In this document: piece after piece, positions 35,772-46,702 of the stretch
Layout of the letters: each line of letters opens with the position of its first letter
How positions within the stretch are numbered: the stretch's first letter is position 1
Assembly (NCBI GenBank): GCA_950022295.1
Contig: OX465601.1
Span: forward strand, 173,355,501-173,419,500
Direction of reading: 5' to 3'
DNA: 64,000 bases
Source of the DNA: Bromus sterilis
Taxonomy: Eukaryota; Streptophyta; Magnoliopsida; Poales; Poaceae
Notes under the pieces: model-generated
The model's input: only the letters and a program-made list of their open reading frames with translations
Told to the model about the DNA's origin: nothing
Database searches by the model: none
Made by a program: the position numbers and the translations under genes

Positions 35772-36523
35772 CCTATGCTATCTTTAATTTGTATTCCGAC
35801 TGTCCGCTTATGAGACATATTTTTAATTCTGTCGACACCTACTGGGTGTGACTTGGATGTAATGACATTATTCGGCCTCGGGCCTATTACTTTTGATGCA
35901 ATCCTATTGCTTGTTTGTCACTTTTGCATGTGCGATCGACTTTGCGTCTTTGTCGGTTTCCTTTATCGGCTACACTTGGGGATGTCTGCTGTGTCGACCT
36001 TGCTGCCGTTATGCGGTCCGCAATCGGATCAACAGTAGACATCCGGCCAAGGTTCGATAAGCTTTTTTTTTACACGACAAGATTTTTACCGCAAAGGATT
36101 CTGCAAGAGCAAGCACCGATTGCTCGCTACCAGATCCGATGTCCTGATTTGCAGCGCAATCGGTGACTCCGTCCTGTCGACTGCCCTCGATGGCCTCTTT
36201 TGGATTGTTTCCCGAGAATTTGTACTACCGACTGCCTCAATCGCCACCCTCCTCGATGCCACAAACCTGCTAGTGATTTGTACTCGAGCGAAGTGTTCGA
36301 TTGAAGGCCAGCCTGCAGTCCCCGTGCCTCGATGGCTTATTTACTTGACCTCGCGGTCGGCCAGTCCCCGAGTGTGCTACGCACATCTCGGGTATGACTG
36401 AGCGTTGCCGATTGAGGCTAGCTCTTCGAATGAAATTATACAAAAGTACTCGAATGCTCATTTTCAGAGACATGATAACTTTTACTGATTGTTTGCCGAA
36501 TGGCTTACATAAATTTCGGTCGC
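35772..36523. other. Intergenic region between antisense gene and pol end in element E
   Basis: Non-coding. The two genes converge here, so both transcript 3' ends probably lie in it. It contains further short inverted repeats around CCCCGAG (about 36360-36395). Confidence 0.5.
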
Positions 36524-37783
36524 TCAACTATAGAACAGACACAACAACTCAGTGTTCCACGGCCGCTCCGTCTCTACTCTTGACGTGTCCTTGTGCCGAG
36601 TGCCCTTGGTGCAGTCGATCAGATAATAGGAATTGTTCTTGAGCGCTCTGCTGACAACAAATGGCCCTTCCCATGGTGAGGATAACTTGTGCTGCCCCTC
36701 TGACTTCTGGATTCGGCGTAGCACCATATCTCCCTCTCGGAAAGCGAGAGGACGAATCTTCTTGCTGTAGTAGTGCCTCAACTTCTGCTGGTAGACTGCT
36801 GACCTAGACAAGGCCAACAGACAAGCTTCTTCTTTGAGGTCGATGCCGTCTTCTCTTGCCAATCTTGCTTCTTCTTCTGTGTACAGGGCGTGCCGAGGTG
36901 AATCAAACTCAATGTCGGAAGGGATGACTGCTTCTGAGTCATACACCAGGAAGAAAGGAGTGAATCCAGTCGACCTGTTTGGAGTGGTCCTCATGCTGAA
37001 CAGTACTGCTGGAAGCTCGTCGATCCATGCTCCGGGTGCCCTCTCAAGTGGCTCTACCAATATGGGCCTGATACCCGATAGGATTAGTCCATTTGCCCTT
37101 TCGACTTGACCATTGGACTGTGGGTGTGCCACAGATGCTAGATCGAGCCGAATGCCTTGCTGAACCGCATATCAGGCCAGCGCCCCCTTTGCGAAGTTTG
37201 TGCCGTTGTCGGTGATGATGCTGTTAGGTACACCGTATCTGCATAGGATGTCGGCCACAAACCGAACCGCAGTCGGCCCATCCAACTTTTTGATTGGTCT
37301 TGCTTCAATCCACTTGGTAAACTTGTCGACTGCCACTAGGAGATGTGTCATGCCACTCCGAGCTCTCTTGAATGGTCCGACCATGTCCAAACCCCAAACT
37401 GCAAACGGCCAAGCTATTGGGATGGTCTTCAGTGCCGATGCTGGCTGATGACTCTTTGCCTTGAATCGCTGACAACCCTTGCAGTGCTTCACCAGATTTT
37501 CAGCCGCTGCGAGTGAAGTTGGCCAGTAGAAACCATGTCGGAAAGCCTTGTTGGCAATTGCCTTTGCTGACGCGTGATGACCACATTCACCTTGATGGAT
37601 GTCTCTGAGCAGCTCCAAGCCTCTGTCCTCTTCAACACACCTCTGGAGGACACCAGTTGCACTCTTGCGCATCAGCTCATTGTTGATTATTGTATACGCC
37701 CAAGATCTGCGGCTGATCTGCCTGGACTCTGCTAAATCTAGTGTGAGGATCCCATCTGCTAAGAAATCTCTAATCGGTTGTGC
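36524..37783 (-). pseudogene. pol: Tat-type integrase, interrupted (element E)
   Basis: Minus strand, continuing the pol frame. The zinc domain HHCC is visible (HQGECGHHASAK ... HCKGCQ). The DDE core has WGLDMVGPF, IITDNGTNF and, after a TGA at 37172-37174, SNGQVERANG, so all three catalytic residues are present. The C-terminal domain has REGDMVLRRIQ and SPWEGPFVV. The frame ends at 36524. The TGA falls between the second Asp and the Glu and is the only break in the integrase itself. Low-complexity sequence precedes it (next entry). Integrase would insert the DNA copy into the chromosome. Confidence 0.88.
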
Positions 37784-40126
37784 CTATGACGGCGCACTGA
37801 CGACCACCATTACGGCCGCATGCTGAGGTGGGACTTCCTCTTGGATCTCGGCCTCTTGAACACTGACCTCCTCGATCTTGGCCACTTGGACGTCTGCCAT
37901 TTCGACCTCTACTTCTGAACTGCCGACTGCGGCGTCTGGCACGCATTCGGCAGCCCCTGGTGCTGACTTCTCGTCTGGAGCTGGAGATTCATCATTGCAC
38001 TCGGCAATTTCTGATGTCATTGGCTCTTCGGAGGTTGTGCCTTCTAGTGCGGCCTCCGCTTTCTTTCCTTTGCTCTTCTTCTTCTCCTCTGCAGCCCCTG
38101 GCTCGCAATCGGCAGCCCCTGGTGCTGTTGCCGACACACCCTGGGCGCTGGACTGCTTCTTCATGGTTGCAGGTTTGGCCGGTTGAACTTATTTTGCCTT
38201 TCTGAGTGCTTCAAGATCGGTCTCCGAGATAAAAATGGACTCGGACTCTGGGGATGGAATGATAGATGGCTTCTTGATATGCTCCAGAGATACGCCTGGT
38301 GGGATTGATTCCCTTGTGGAACCTAGCTTGGACAATGCATCTGCTGCTTCGTTGTTTGCTCTCGGCACATGATGGAACTCGCAACCTTCAAAATATCCGC
38401 TGATCTGCTGCACTAGGAATCGATAGCTTGACATGTTAGCATATTTTGCATCCCAGGTGCCCGAGCACTGCTGTACCACCAGGTCGGAATCACCAAAGCA
38501 CTCGATGTTCCGAATACCGATTTCCTTGGCAAGCTTGATACCATGCACAAGGGCTTCGTACTCGGCGACATTGTTTGATGCTGCGAAGTGAATCTGAAGC
38601 ACGTAATGCAACTGATCTCCTCTTGGGGAAGTGAGTACCACCCCAGCCCCTAGGCCATTTTTCATCTTGGAGCCATCAAAGTGCATTCGCCAGCAATCTG
38701 ACATTGGGAGCTGTGGCATGTACTGAGTTTCAGCCCAGTCCACCAGGAAATCGGCCAATGCTTGCGACTTGATTGCCGTCCTAGGTTCATACTGGATGCC
38801 GTGACTGGCGACTTCAATTGCCCATTTTGCCACCCTTCCGGTTGCATCTCTGCTTCCCATGATGTCGGCTAATGGAGCCGAACTGACAACTGTGATCAGG
38901 TGAGCTTGAAAGTATGGCTTCAATCTTTTGGCTGCCATGTACACTCCATAGCACATCTTCTGATAGTGAAGGTAGTTCTGCTTGGATGCCGAGAGTACTT
39001 CGCTGATGTAGTACACTGGGCGCTGGATTTGCTGTGCCTTGTCCTTCTCGGGCCGCTCCACCACCATGACTGTGCTGATCACCCGATTGGTTGCCGCAAT
39101 GTATAACATCATTGGCTCCTTCTCAATCGGGGCAGCCAGGATTGGTGCCGTGGAGAGCATGCGCTTGAGTTCTCGGAATGCTTCGTTTGCTTGAGGGGTC
39201 CATGTGAACTTCTCGGTCTTCTTCATCAGCTGGTATAATGGGATTGCCTTTTCACCCAGCCGACTGAGGAATCGGCTGAGAGATGCGAGGCAACCGGTGA
39301 ATTTCTTCACCTGCTTCAAGGTCTTGGGCTGCTCCATGCGCTCTATTGCAGCTATCTTTTCGGGGTTGCATTCGATTCCTCTCTCGGAAACGAGAAACCC
39401 CAACAGCTTGCCGGCTTGGACTCCAAACACACACTTCTCCGGGTTGAGCTTGATCTGATAAGTTCTCAAATTCGCGAATGTTTCTCTGAGATCATCTAGC
39501 AATGTGATCCCCTTCGCCGACTTCACCACCAAATCGTCCACGTATACATGGAGATTCCTGCCGAGTTGGGAATGTGTGCACCTCTGAATCGTGTGTTGAT
39601 AAGTGGCTCCTCCATTCTTCAGACCAAAAGGCATGGTGATATAACAATAGGCCCCAAAAGGGGTTATGAATGCAGTTTTGATCTGATCTTCCACAGCCAA
39701 CTTGATCTGGTGATATCCAGCAGTAGCATCCAGAAAGGACAACATCTCGCAGCCTGCCGTAGAATCAATCACTTGATCAATACGGGGCAGAGCAAACGGA
39801 TCTTTCGGGCATGCTTTGTTCAGACAAGTATAATCTATACACATACGCCAAGTCTTGTTCTTCTTCATGACGAGGACTGGATTTGCCAGCCACTCGGGGT
39901 AAAACACCTCCATGATGAAACCTGCCGCTTGCAACTTCGCAATCTCTTCACCGATTGCCCTTCTCTTGTCCTCAGAAAAACGTCTCAGGGGTTGCTTGAC
40001 CGGCTTCGAGCCTGGCCGAATGTGCAGCTTGTGCTCGGCGAGTTCTCTCGGAACACCAGGCATGTCTTGTGGAGACCATGCAAAGATGTCCCGATTCTCA
40101 CGGAGGAACTCGACGAGCTCGCTTTC
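37784..40126 (-). pseudogene. pol: Tat-type reverse transcriptase and two RNase H domains (element E)
   Basis: The RT motifs are RMCIDYTCLNKACPKD, the palm PFALPRIDQVID, and the catalytic YVDD (VYVDDLVVKS). The first RNase H follows (LYIAATNRVISTVMV ... SKQNYLHYQKMCYGV), with its first catalytic Asp replaced, as is common in this lineage. A second RNase H is complete: MHFDGSKMKNG, AEYEALVHGI, GDSDLVVQQ, NNEAADALS. That dual layout defines Tat elements. TAA at 38189-38191 and TAG at 37784-37786 bound a Glu/Ala/Ser-rich linker (37787-38188) that joins to the integrase. Confidence 0.88.
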
Positions 40127-40850
40127 CTATTTATCGCTAAGTCCAGCTCCGACTACAACGAACTTGGTTGAGTCGGAGGGATCTAGAGCGATCTTCTTGC
40201 TGTCCTTGGCTGACTGAAAAGCCGATTCCTCATCTACTCTCTTTGCTGGGCCAACCGGAAGTGGATTCTTGCTTTGTGCTTGCGCCATTGCAATGACTTT
40301 GCCGAGCTGGCACTTCTCCGTCTCCACCACTAGGGATTCAGCCAAACTGCTGCCAGCGGATGTGCACTCGAGGGACTTCCTGAAGTCTCCGGTGACTGTG
40401 ATGACACTGTTTGGCCCCGGGATCTTCATCTTCAGGTATGTCTGCTGTGCATTGATCATGAACTTGGCAAATGCTGGTAACCCCAATAGGGCATGGTAAG
40501 GACTGCTGAGGTCGGCCACCTCAAACCAAATCGGCTCTCTCCTGAAATTTTCTTCCGTGCCAAATATGACATCCAGCCGAATGCGACCCATGGGGGTGCA
40601 AGACAGTCCAGGAACAATCCCATGGAATGTCGTCCGACTGCGCTCCAGGTCCCGCTCTGTGAGCCCTAGCTTGAGCATTGTATCTCTGTACAGAATGTTG
40701 ATTGTGCTTCCTCCAATCAACTAGCACTCGAGAAAACTTGCATGAAAATCTTGGTCCTGCAACCAGAGCGTCCACCACCAGCGGATAATTGCCTGGATTC
40801 GGCAAAACGGTGGGATGATCTGCTCTGTCCCAGGATATCGGACATTCGGA
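40127..40850 (-). pseudogene. pol: Tat-type aspartic protease, frameshifted (element E)
   Basis: Minus strand between gag and RT. The sequence leading to the active site reads SRVLVD in one frame, and GGSTINILY follows in the next frame. One extra base near 40715 shifts the frame exactly at the catalytic D-[GS]-G motif. Downstream the conserved protease part PYHALLGLPAFAKF is readable. The frame closes with TAG at 40127-40129, after which the RT segment continues in frame. Upstream, gag ends with TAG at 40851-40853 in the frame that runs into the protease. Confidence 0.8.
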
Positions 40851-42881
40851 CTAGTGCACAAATTGGGGAATCGGCGGCATAGTGGCATTGACTTCTTGGG
40901 CTCGGGCTCTCCGACTACCCTTGTCTGTGGACTCGCTGGTAAAAATCATGTAAGCCGCATCCTGCTGCGGATACTGGTTCTGTTGCTGAGGTGGTCCTCT
41001 GCTCTGGGGTGGTGGTGGTTGTGGTGGTGGTAAAGCTTCTCCCTTTGCAATCCTTCTCACGAAATCACACTGCCGAGTGGTGTGCGCAGACGGCCTCCCA
41101 GGCGTGCTGTGCAATTTGCATTGTGCGTCCAACATATCCTCGAATGTGTATTTGGGCTTCATCTGCCCTGGGGGTCTCACATTTGGTCTCATCTTTCGAC
41201 TGCCTCCTGCAGCCGCTGGATCTTCCTCATTTTGAACAGCGGCCACCTGACGACTGCCATACTGGGAATCAGGCTGCTCGTCCTTGCGCTTGCCGTTGTT
41301 CTGCTGGTTGTTGTTGTTGTTGTTGTTGCGATTGTTCTCTCTTCTTTCCTTCCGACTGAGGCCTTGGTTCCCTGTGTCCGACTGCGGAGCCCCTGGTGAC
41401 TGGATCACACCTCCAACTCCGAGTTGGATAGGGAGCATCGCAGAATCGGACATAGCGAACGCATTTGCCACTTTCATAAGCTCAGCGAGCGATGTGAAGT
41501 CTTTGCGAAGCAGCTTGTGCTTCAACATTGAATCCGCCAGGCACCCATCAGTAAAATACTGAATGGCCTGGATCTCATGGACTCCTTCGCATGAATTCTT
41601 CAGCTTGATCCACCGAGATAGGTAATCTCGGAGGGGCTCGTCCTTGCCTTGCACATACAGAGCTAACTTTCGTGGGAGGTTGGGCCTCTGATACGTGCTT
41701 GTGAAGTTGTGAATGAACGCGGTCGTGAAATCCTCCCAGCAATTCACACTGTCCTTGGGAAAACTGTTCAACCACGTCCGCGCTGAGCCTTGCAGCATGA
41801 GAGGTGCGTAGTGGACTGCTACACGTCGATTGCCTCCTGCAATGCGGACTGCCGTCAGGTAGTCGGACAACCAATCTTCCGGTTTCACCGAGCCATTGTA
41901 CTTGGGAGTGTCTCTCGGTAATGTGAAGCCTTTCGGGAATCTCTCCGTCCGAATGCGGTGACCAAAACATGATGGGCCAGCTTCTCCTTCTTCATCGTCC
42001 TGAGCTTCCTTCTCCAGGAGCTCAATGCGATGCCTTGCGTCGTTCTGGCCGATTTGGCGAGGGCCAAGTCGGGTGCTGATTGCTGGTCTTGGCGCCGATT
42101 GCTGCGGCATGTCCTGGCGCCTGCTGTTAATAGCTGGCTCTTCCATTCTTCTGCTTGCTGCTGGGGGTGGCCGATTGCTTCTGACCTTGCTGTCGTGCCG
42201 AGACGGTGCAGGTTGATGCCTGTGCTGGCGCGATGCATTCGGTCGCTGGCTAGCTCCCGCATTCGGCCTCACAGTTCCTCTTGATGCCTCTGGCTCAGCA
42301 TTCTGATTGCCCATTGCCACAAGCCTCTGCTCTTTTGCGGCCGCTATCAGCTCACGCATTCGGCGCGACTATTTGCGCTGCTCATCTCCTTCCAATTCTT
42401 CCAGCTCGAGCGCTATCTTCTCGGCGGCTCTCAAATTCTTGTCCGGTGTGCTATATGTTGGCCTCTGGATGAATGCCGACTGCGCTGGCTGCTCCGGTTG
42501 CACCGGCCTTTTTGTACGCTCCGGCTGCTCAGCTCCTGATAGCTGCTGGTTGACTGCTCTTCCTCGGCTTCTCATGTCTTCCAGGACAACGGGCTCAATC
42601 GGCCTGCGCGGTCCTGCATGAGCTGCGTTGTACTCCCTTGTGATGGCTCCTAGCCGACGCTCTTCTGCCAACACTTGCTCAGCCCTGCGAGCCAGAGCGA
42701 GCCGTGCTGTTTCCAGCTCGGTGTGCACCTGCTCCGAATCACCATTCCGGTTCACAGGTGTGTATAACACATCCCGCAACGCACTGGTGCCGATTCGCTC
42801 TGCCGCATCGGCTACTTCCTTGGCCTTCCTTGCTGCGCTTGCCGGATCACGGTTTGTCGACGAAGATGCTCCCGCCATCAT
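40851..42881 (-). pseudogene. gag: Tat-type gag, one in-frame stop (element E)
   Basis: The likely start is the MMAGASSSTN methionine pair at 42881/42878, about 315 bases after the PBS. The open frame extends further upstream through the PBS and LTR edge, but that part is not credible as protein. A charged coiled-coil N-terminal region is followed by TAG at 42369-42371. Then comes an Arg/Gln-rich region and the capsid domain (EDWLSDYLTAVRIAGG ... LMLQGSARTWLNSFP ... DYLSRWIKLKNSC). Near the C-terminus a degenerate zinc-knuckle-like pattern (CKLH ... HTTRQC) and a Pro/Gln-rich tail occur. Confidence 0.85.
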
Positions 42882-43196
42882 GACCGCGGCGTGCAGTCGG
42901 CCCTCCTCTCGGCCAGGTGCTGCGATGCAGCCCCTGGTTGAGAGCGGATCTGTAGCACACGAGAAGATGCGGATGTCTCTGGGATATGCCTCAGGGAAGC
43001 TTCCAATGAAGAGACGATGACTTCCCACTTGCAGCGACACTCCGGGCGGCAAGGGTGCTCCAGCCCTGTACCGCGCCGAGTAGTCCTCTACATAATCGAT
43101 TGCCCCACGCCTTAGAATCAGGCCGGAGGCGTGGCTACCGCCGGATGCAGAGGAAAATCCCGTCCGGATCTTGACTCCAGTCGACGCCTTGGTCTG

Positions 43197-43213
43197 CCCC
43201 ACGGTGGGCGCCA
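43197..43213 (-). promoter_or_regulatory. Primer-binding site of element E
   Basis: Minus strand TGGCGCCCACCGTGGGG, two bases from the 5' LTR edge. This PBS wording is common in grass gypsy elements of this type. Confidence 0.8.
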
Positions 43214-43215
43214 AC

Positions 43216-44202
43216 TGTCGTCGATATGTGACGGAAGATGCCATGGGGATGGCTAAAGTGAGGGGAAGACACGAGGGAGGAAATGTCGATGGTGCCGGAA
43301 TCGGGTTGGGCACAAGCACAGTGAAGACACCACGATGTACCCAGGTTCGGGGCTCTCCGAAGAGATAACACCCCTACTCCTGCTTGTCTCTTGTATATCA
43401 ATGAAGGGACTACAATAACTGCTCTTCAATCTTCTCAGGGGAAGGAGTACGCCGCCGCCGTGGGCAAGGTCCTCTCCTGCTTCCCTGAGGAGTGACTACG
43501 GGCAATGAATGAACTAGAGGGGGAATGAGTTAATGAGATCTCAGGTGTGGCGTCCCTCACGCAGGAGGGGGTACCCTGGCTCTTATAGTGTGAGTCCAGG
43601 GTACTATAGTAACTTCATCGCCGAATGGGCCCATCCGTCATCCTCTAATCGGCCTGGGCCCACAGACTGCTCCTCTCCGGGTGACCCGGAGCCTACGAGC
43701 GGCGGCCCATGCTGCTACCTCGTAGAACCTAGGAATGAACAGTGGAGCTAGTGGGTGCGGTCTTGTCGGCCTGTCCGCGGAATCGGCGGGGAGGTCGACA
43801 ACGTATCTCCAGCAAATCCTCGACATGACCTGGTCTTCCTGCCACCCAGATATCTCGGGATATGGCATTTATGACCTCGTAATCATACCCCCGACTGGGT
43901 GGTAGGTTGCTACGATTGCGCCTGGTTCGACTGGTGGTTCCTGGTGGGGTCGATTGCTCTGGGCAATCGGCCTTCTAGGAATCGGCCTCGGTCCAGCTGC
44001 GGACCAATCGGGTGATAATCTTTGGAGAAGGGTGGCCCGATTGCGCCTGGGCCGACTGCTGGCGCTTGGTATGGTCGATTTCCTTGGAGCAATCGGCCGT
44101 ACCTCTGCCCAGCTCGGCCCAGCTGCAGCCCAATTGGTCCATCCTTGTCTTGAAAGCTTGCTTCTGCTTGGGTTAGCCTACCCGGGTACCAATCCCCCGA
44201 CA
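43216..44202 (-). repeat. Element E 5' LTR
   Basis: 987 bp, matching 29743-30729 with about 14 substitutions and no length change. It is followed by TSD GCTCT at 44203-44207. Confidence 0.95.
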
Positions 44203-44207
44203 GCTCT

Positions 44208-46081
44208 ACTCCTCCGATGAATTTGTGTCATATACCAATCTTCATCAATTTTCAGTGATCTCGAATCTGGTAGGATGGCATTTAGGTTAGGGTTCATCTA
44301 CACAATTAAAATCTGGCCGGAAAAGTGCTGCCCGACGTTAATTCTCGGAAATGTTAAAAGATGCAAAGTTCGTCCGATGATTGCCGTTGATCCGTAGCTC
44401 AGATGGAGATGCATCCAACATCTGTTTTGCACTATAATATATGTACAATCATGCCATTTCCTTCGATGGCATGACATATACCTATAGCATGCACATCCAC
44501 AGCGTCAAAGTGGCCATCAAGCCAACTCTGTTTTGTGATTTATTATAAATCCGCATTTTGTGATTTTTGTAGTATTTAACCCGTGCACCGATTGAAATTG
44601 GTCCAATGGAGTAAATATAAGCTGGTTAAGTGTACTATCAATCCACAAAACTTTTATTTACATTTGAAATTGTTTGCTCTAACTTTTGCTGTTGTTTTGG
44701 GGCTGTCCAAGGCAGTGCACAGCAGCCATTTTTAACACTTGTCCATTTTCAGAGATTCAGTAGCATCTAGCAACAGCAGCAGAAGTTGTAGCGGCACCCG
44801 CTGCACAGCAGTAGTAGCACGCGCACAGCCAGAGCCAAGCGTAGCCAGGGGAGCCAAGGGCGCGGCCACGGGTTCCTGAGGTGCGCGTGAGCGCGGCCAC
44901 TCAATGGCGGCTGGAAGCGGGCGAGCAGCGGCAGAGGGGACACGGGGACGCGATGCTCGCCCAAGCGCAGGCAGTCGCGGCGGCGCAGCGACAGTGGGTG
45001 CAGTGGCAGGGCGTGGGGAGCTCCGGGGCCACGCGGCGACAAGGCCATGACGACGGTGGCGGCAGAGGCACCCTGTCTCCTCTCCAGATCGAGCGAGGGT
45101 TTGAGGGAGAAAGTGGAATGTGGCGGCCTAGGGTTTCCATGGGGGCGCAGGGGGCCTTGACCTCGCCGGCGACCATGGGATGGTCGCCACTTCGACCATC
45201 GCCGGCGTCAAGCCCCCTGGTGTCGACAGCGAGGTAGAAGATTAGGGGAGGGAGCAGAGGCGCCAGGGGGGTCAAGGGGGGCAGGTGATCGGCCTTATCG
45301 CCCACGACACACAGGGGAGGAGAGGGGGCGCGGCCTGGGCGTCGGCGTGCCCACGGCATGGGGCTAGGGAGCCAGGTGAGGGGGGCAGGTGAGAGGAGAG
45401 AGGAGGGAGGGGCTGGGCCTGGGGTGGGCCTTGCCTAGGGCGAGATTTAGGGTTCTTTGCTTTCTTTTGTTTTGGTTTTTCTTTTCTTTTCTGTTTTCAT
45501 TTTATTCAAGCTACCAAACGATTTTAGAAAAATGTGGCAACTGTCCCAATATTGTTGATAAAATATAGAACATGGCAACAAAAAGTTTGGGTCACAACTA
45601 AATTCATTTTAAATATTAAATAAAATGCAAAGGGGAACTAGGGCTCTTTAGCTACTATTTTATTTATTTATATTATCAATTGATTTTTTCTATTGATGAA
45701 ACTTGTTGCTACATTAGTGTTGCACTGAACATCAGTGCCACAAAAAGTTTGAGGATTAATTAAAATCATTTAATATTTCTTTTGAATATGCAACGATTAA
45801 AAGGGGATGTGACCAATGTTTGAATTATTTAAATATTTATATGCCATAAAAAATATCCATCCCCATGGTATCTTGGTCTACTGATTTTTGTGCATTTAAC
45901 AAAATTGTTTGCACAATGTTTGGGCAATGCTTTATTTCCACCTTGTTTTGGAATTTGTAATTGGGTTGAATTAGGATCACTATGATCAAGGGTGATCATC
46001 CATGCTTAACCACAGTGACTTGACAACAATAAAAGTGATTACTGTACGTGATTATTGTAGTGTGACACCCGGGGTGTTACA
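44208..46081 (-). repeat. Element A, middle LTR, segment 3
   Basis: Resumes after element E at the exact point where segment 2 stopped. It follows 1-1566 and 20294-21287 of the left copy and ends GGGGTGTTACA. It lacks about 365 bases present in the left copy (breakpoint near 44995). The GC-rich part 44880-45420 contains only composition-driven open frames. Confidence 0.85.
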
Positions 46082-46702
46082 AATCTCCACCACTACAAAG
46101 AATTCTCGTCCCAAGAATTAAAGTAGGATGTAAGGGGTAAGGTTTCGGTTTCATATTCTAATGATTCTTCTGGTTCTTGTTTCCCTTCTCGAAGAAGTTA
46201 AACCTTCTCATTGATGTCTTCATTTCCCTTCATCAGTGCATCTCGACGAGTTGTCATTCTTCCTTCAGGGTCTTCATCATACTTACGGATAGGATATGGG
46301 GAAAACACAAGGGGTCAGATCGGTGCAAGGTTAATCAACCCAGGTTGTCCAAGGGAATGGGGGTACAAAGTATTTTCCGAGTTTAAACTCAGGGGAATAC
46401 ATCAAGAGAAACAAAAAGAAGGTATGAGAAGTTTCAAGTGGATAGGCATGCATTCGATGTCGATGACGGATGATGGAGAGGGGGTCCAGAGCATCAGGCA
46501 TAAGCACTGCGTCTGGTATCAGACTGAATATCACAAGGTATGTGACTCGTGAATTGCATACGAGATCAAGTGCGAGGAATAACCTTGGAAACAGGAAGAT
46601 ACAAGAGAGTCAGGTTTCGATCATGTGGAACTATGGCTTAGAGTGGTGGAACATTACACGATCACGAGGCAAGGATTGTCAGAGAACAACTTGTCAGCTA
46701 TG
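46082..46702 (-). other. Element A, start of a second internal copy
   Basis: Matches 21288-21908 closely. It places a second internal region on the far side of the shared LTR. The match stops at CAGCTATG (46702), where element F begins. Confidence 0.8.

Larger units (their letters stand above)
29743..44202 (-). mobile_element. Element E: Tat-type Ty3/gypsy with antisense gene
   Basis: 14460 bp, LTRs of 987 bp each (29743-30729 and 43216-44202), TSD GCTCT (29738-29742 and 44203-44207). I count about 14 differences between the LTRs (about 1.4 percent), so the insertion is fairly recent. On the minus strand it has PBS, gag, protease, RT, RNase H, a second RNase H-like domain (the hallmark of the Tat lineage) and integrase. 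On the plus strand, between the 3' LTR and the end of pol, lies a separate spliced gene. Gag-pol carries six in-frame stops and one 1-bp frameshift. Confidence 0.95.

Noticed and set aside
42882..43319. N-terminal extension of gag in element E
   Set aside because: It would read through the LTR edge and primer-binding site; translation from the first Met pair after the PBS region is more plausible.
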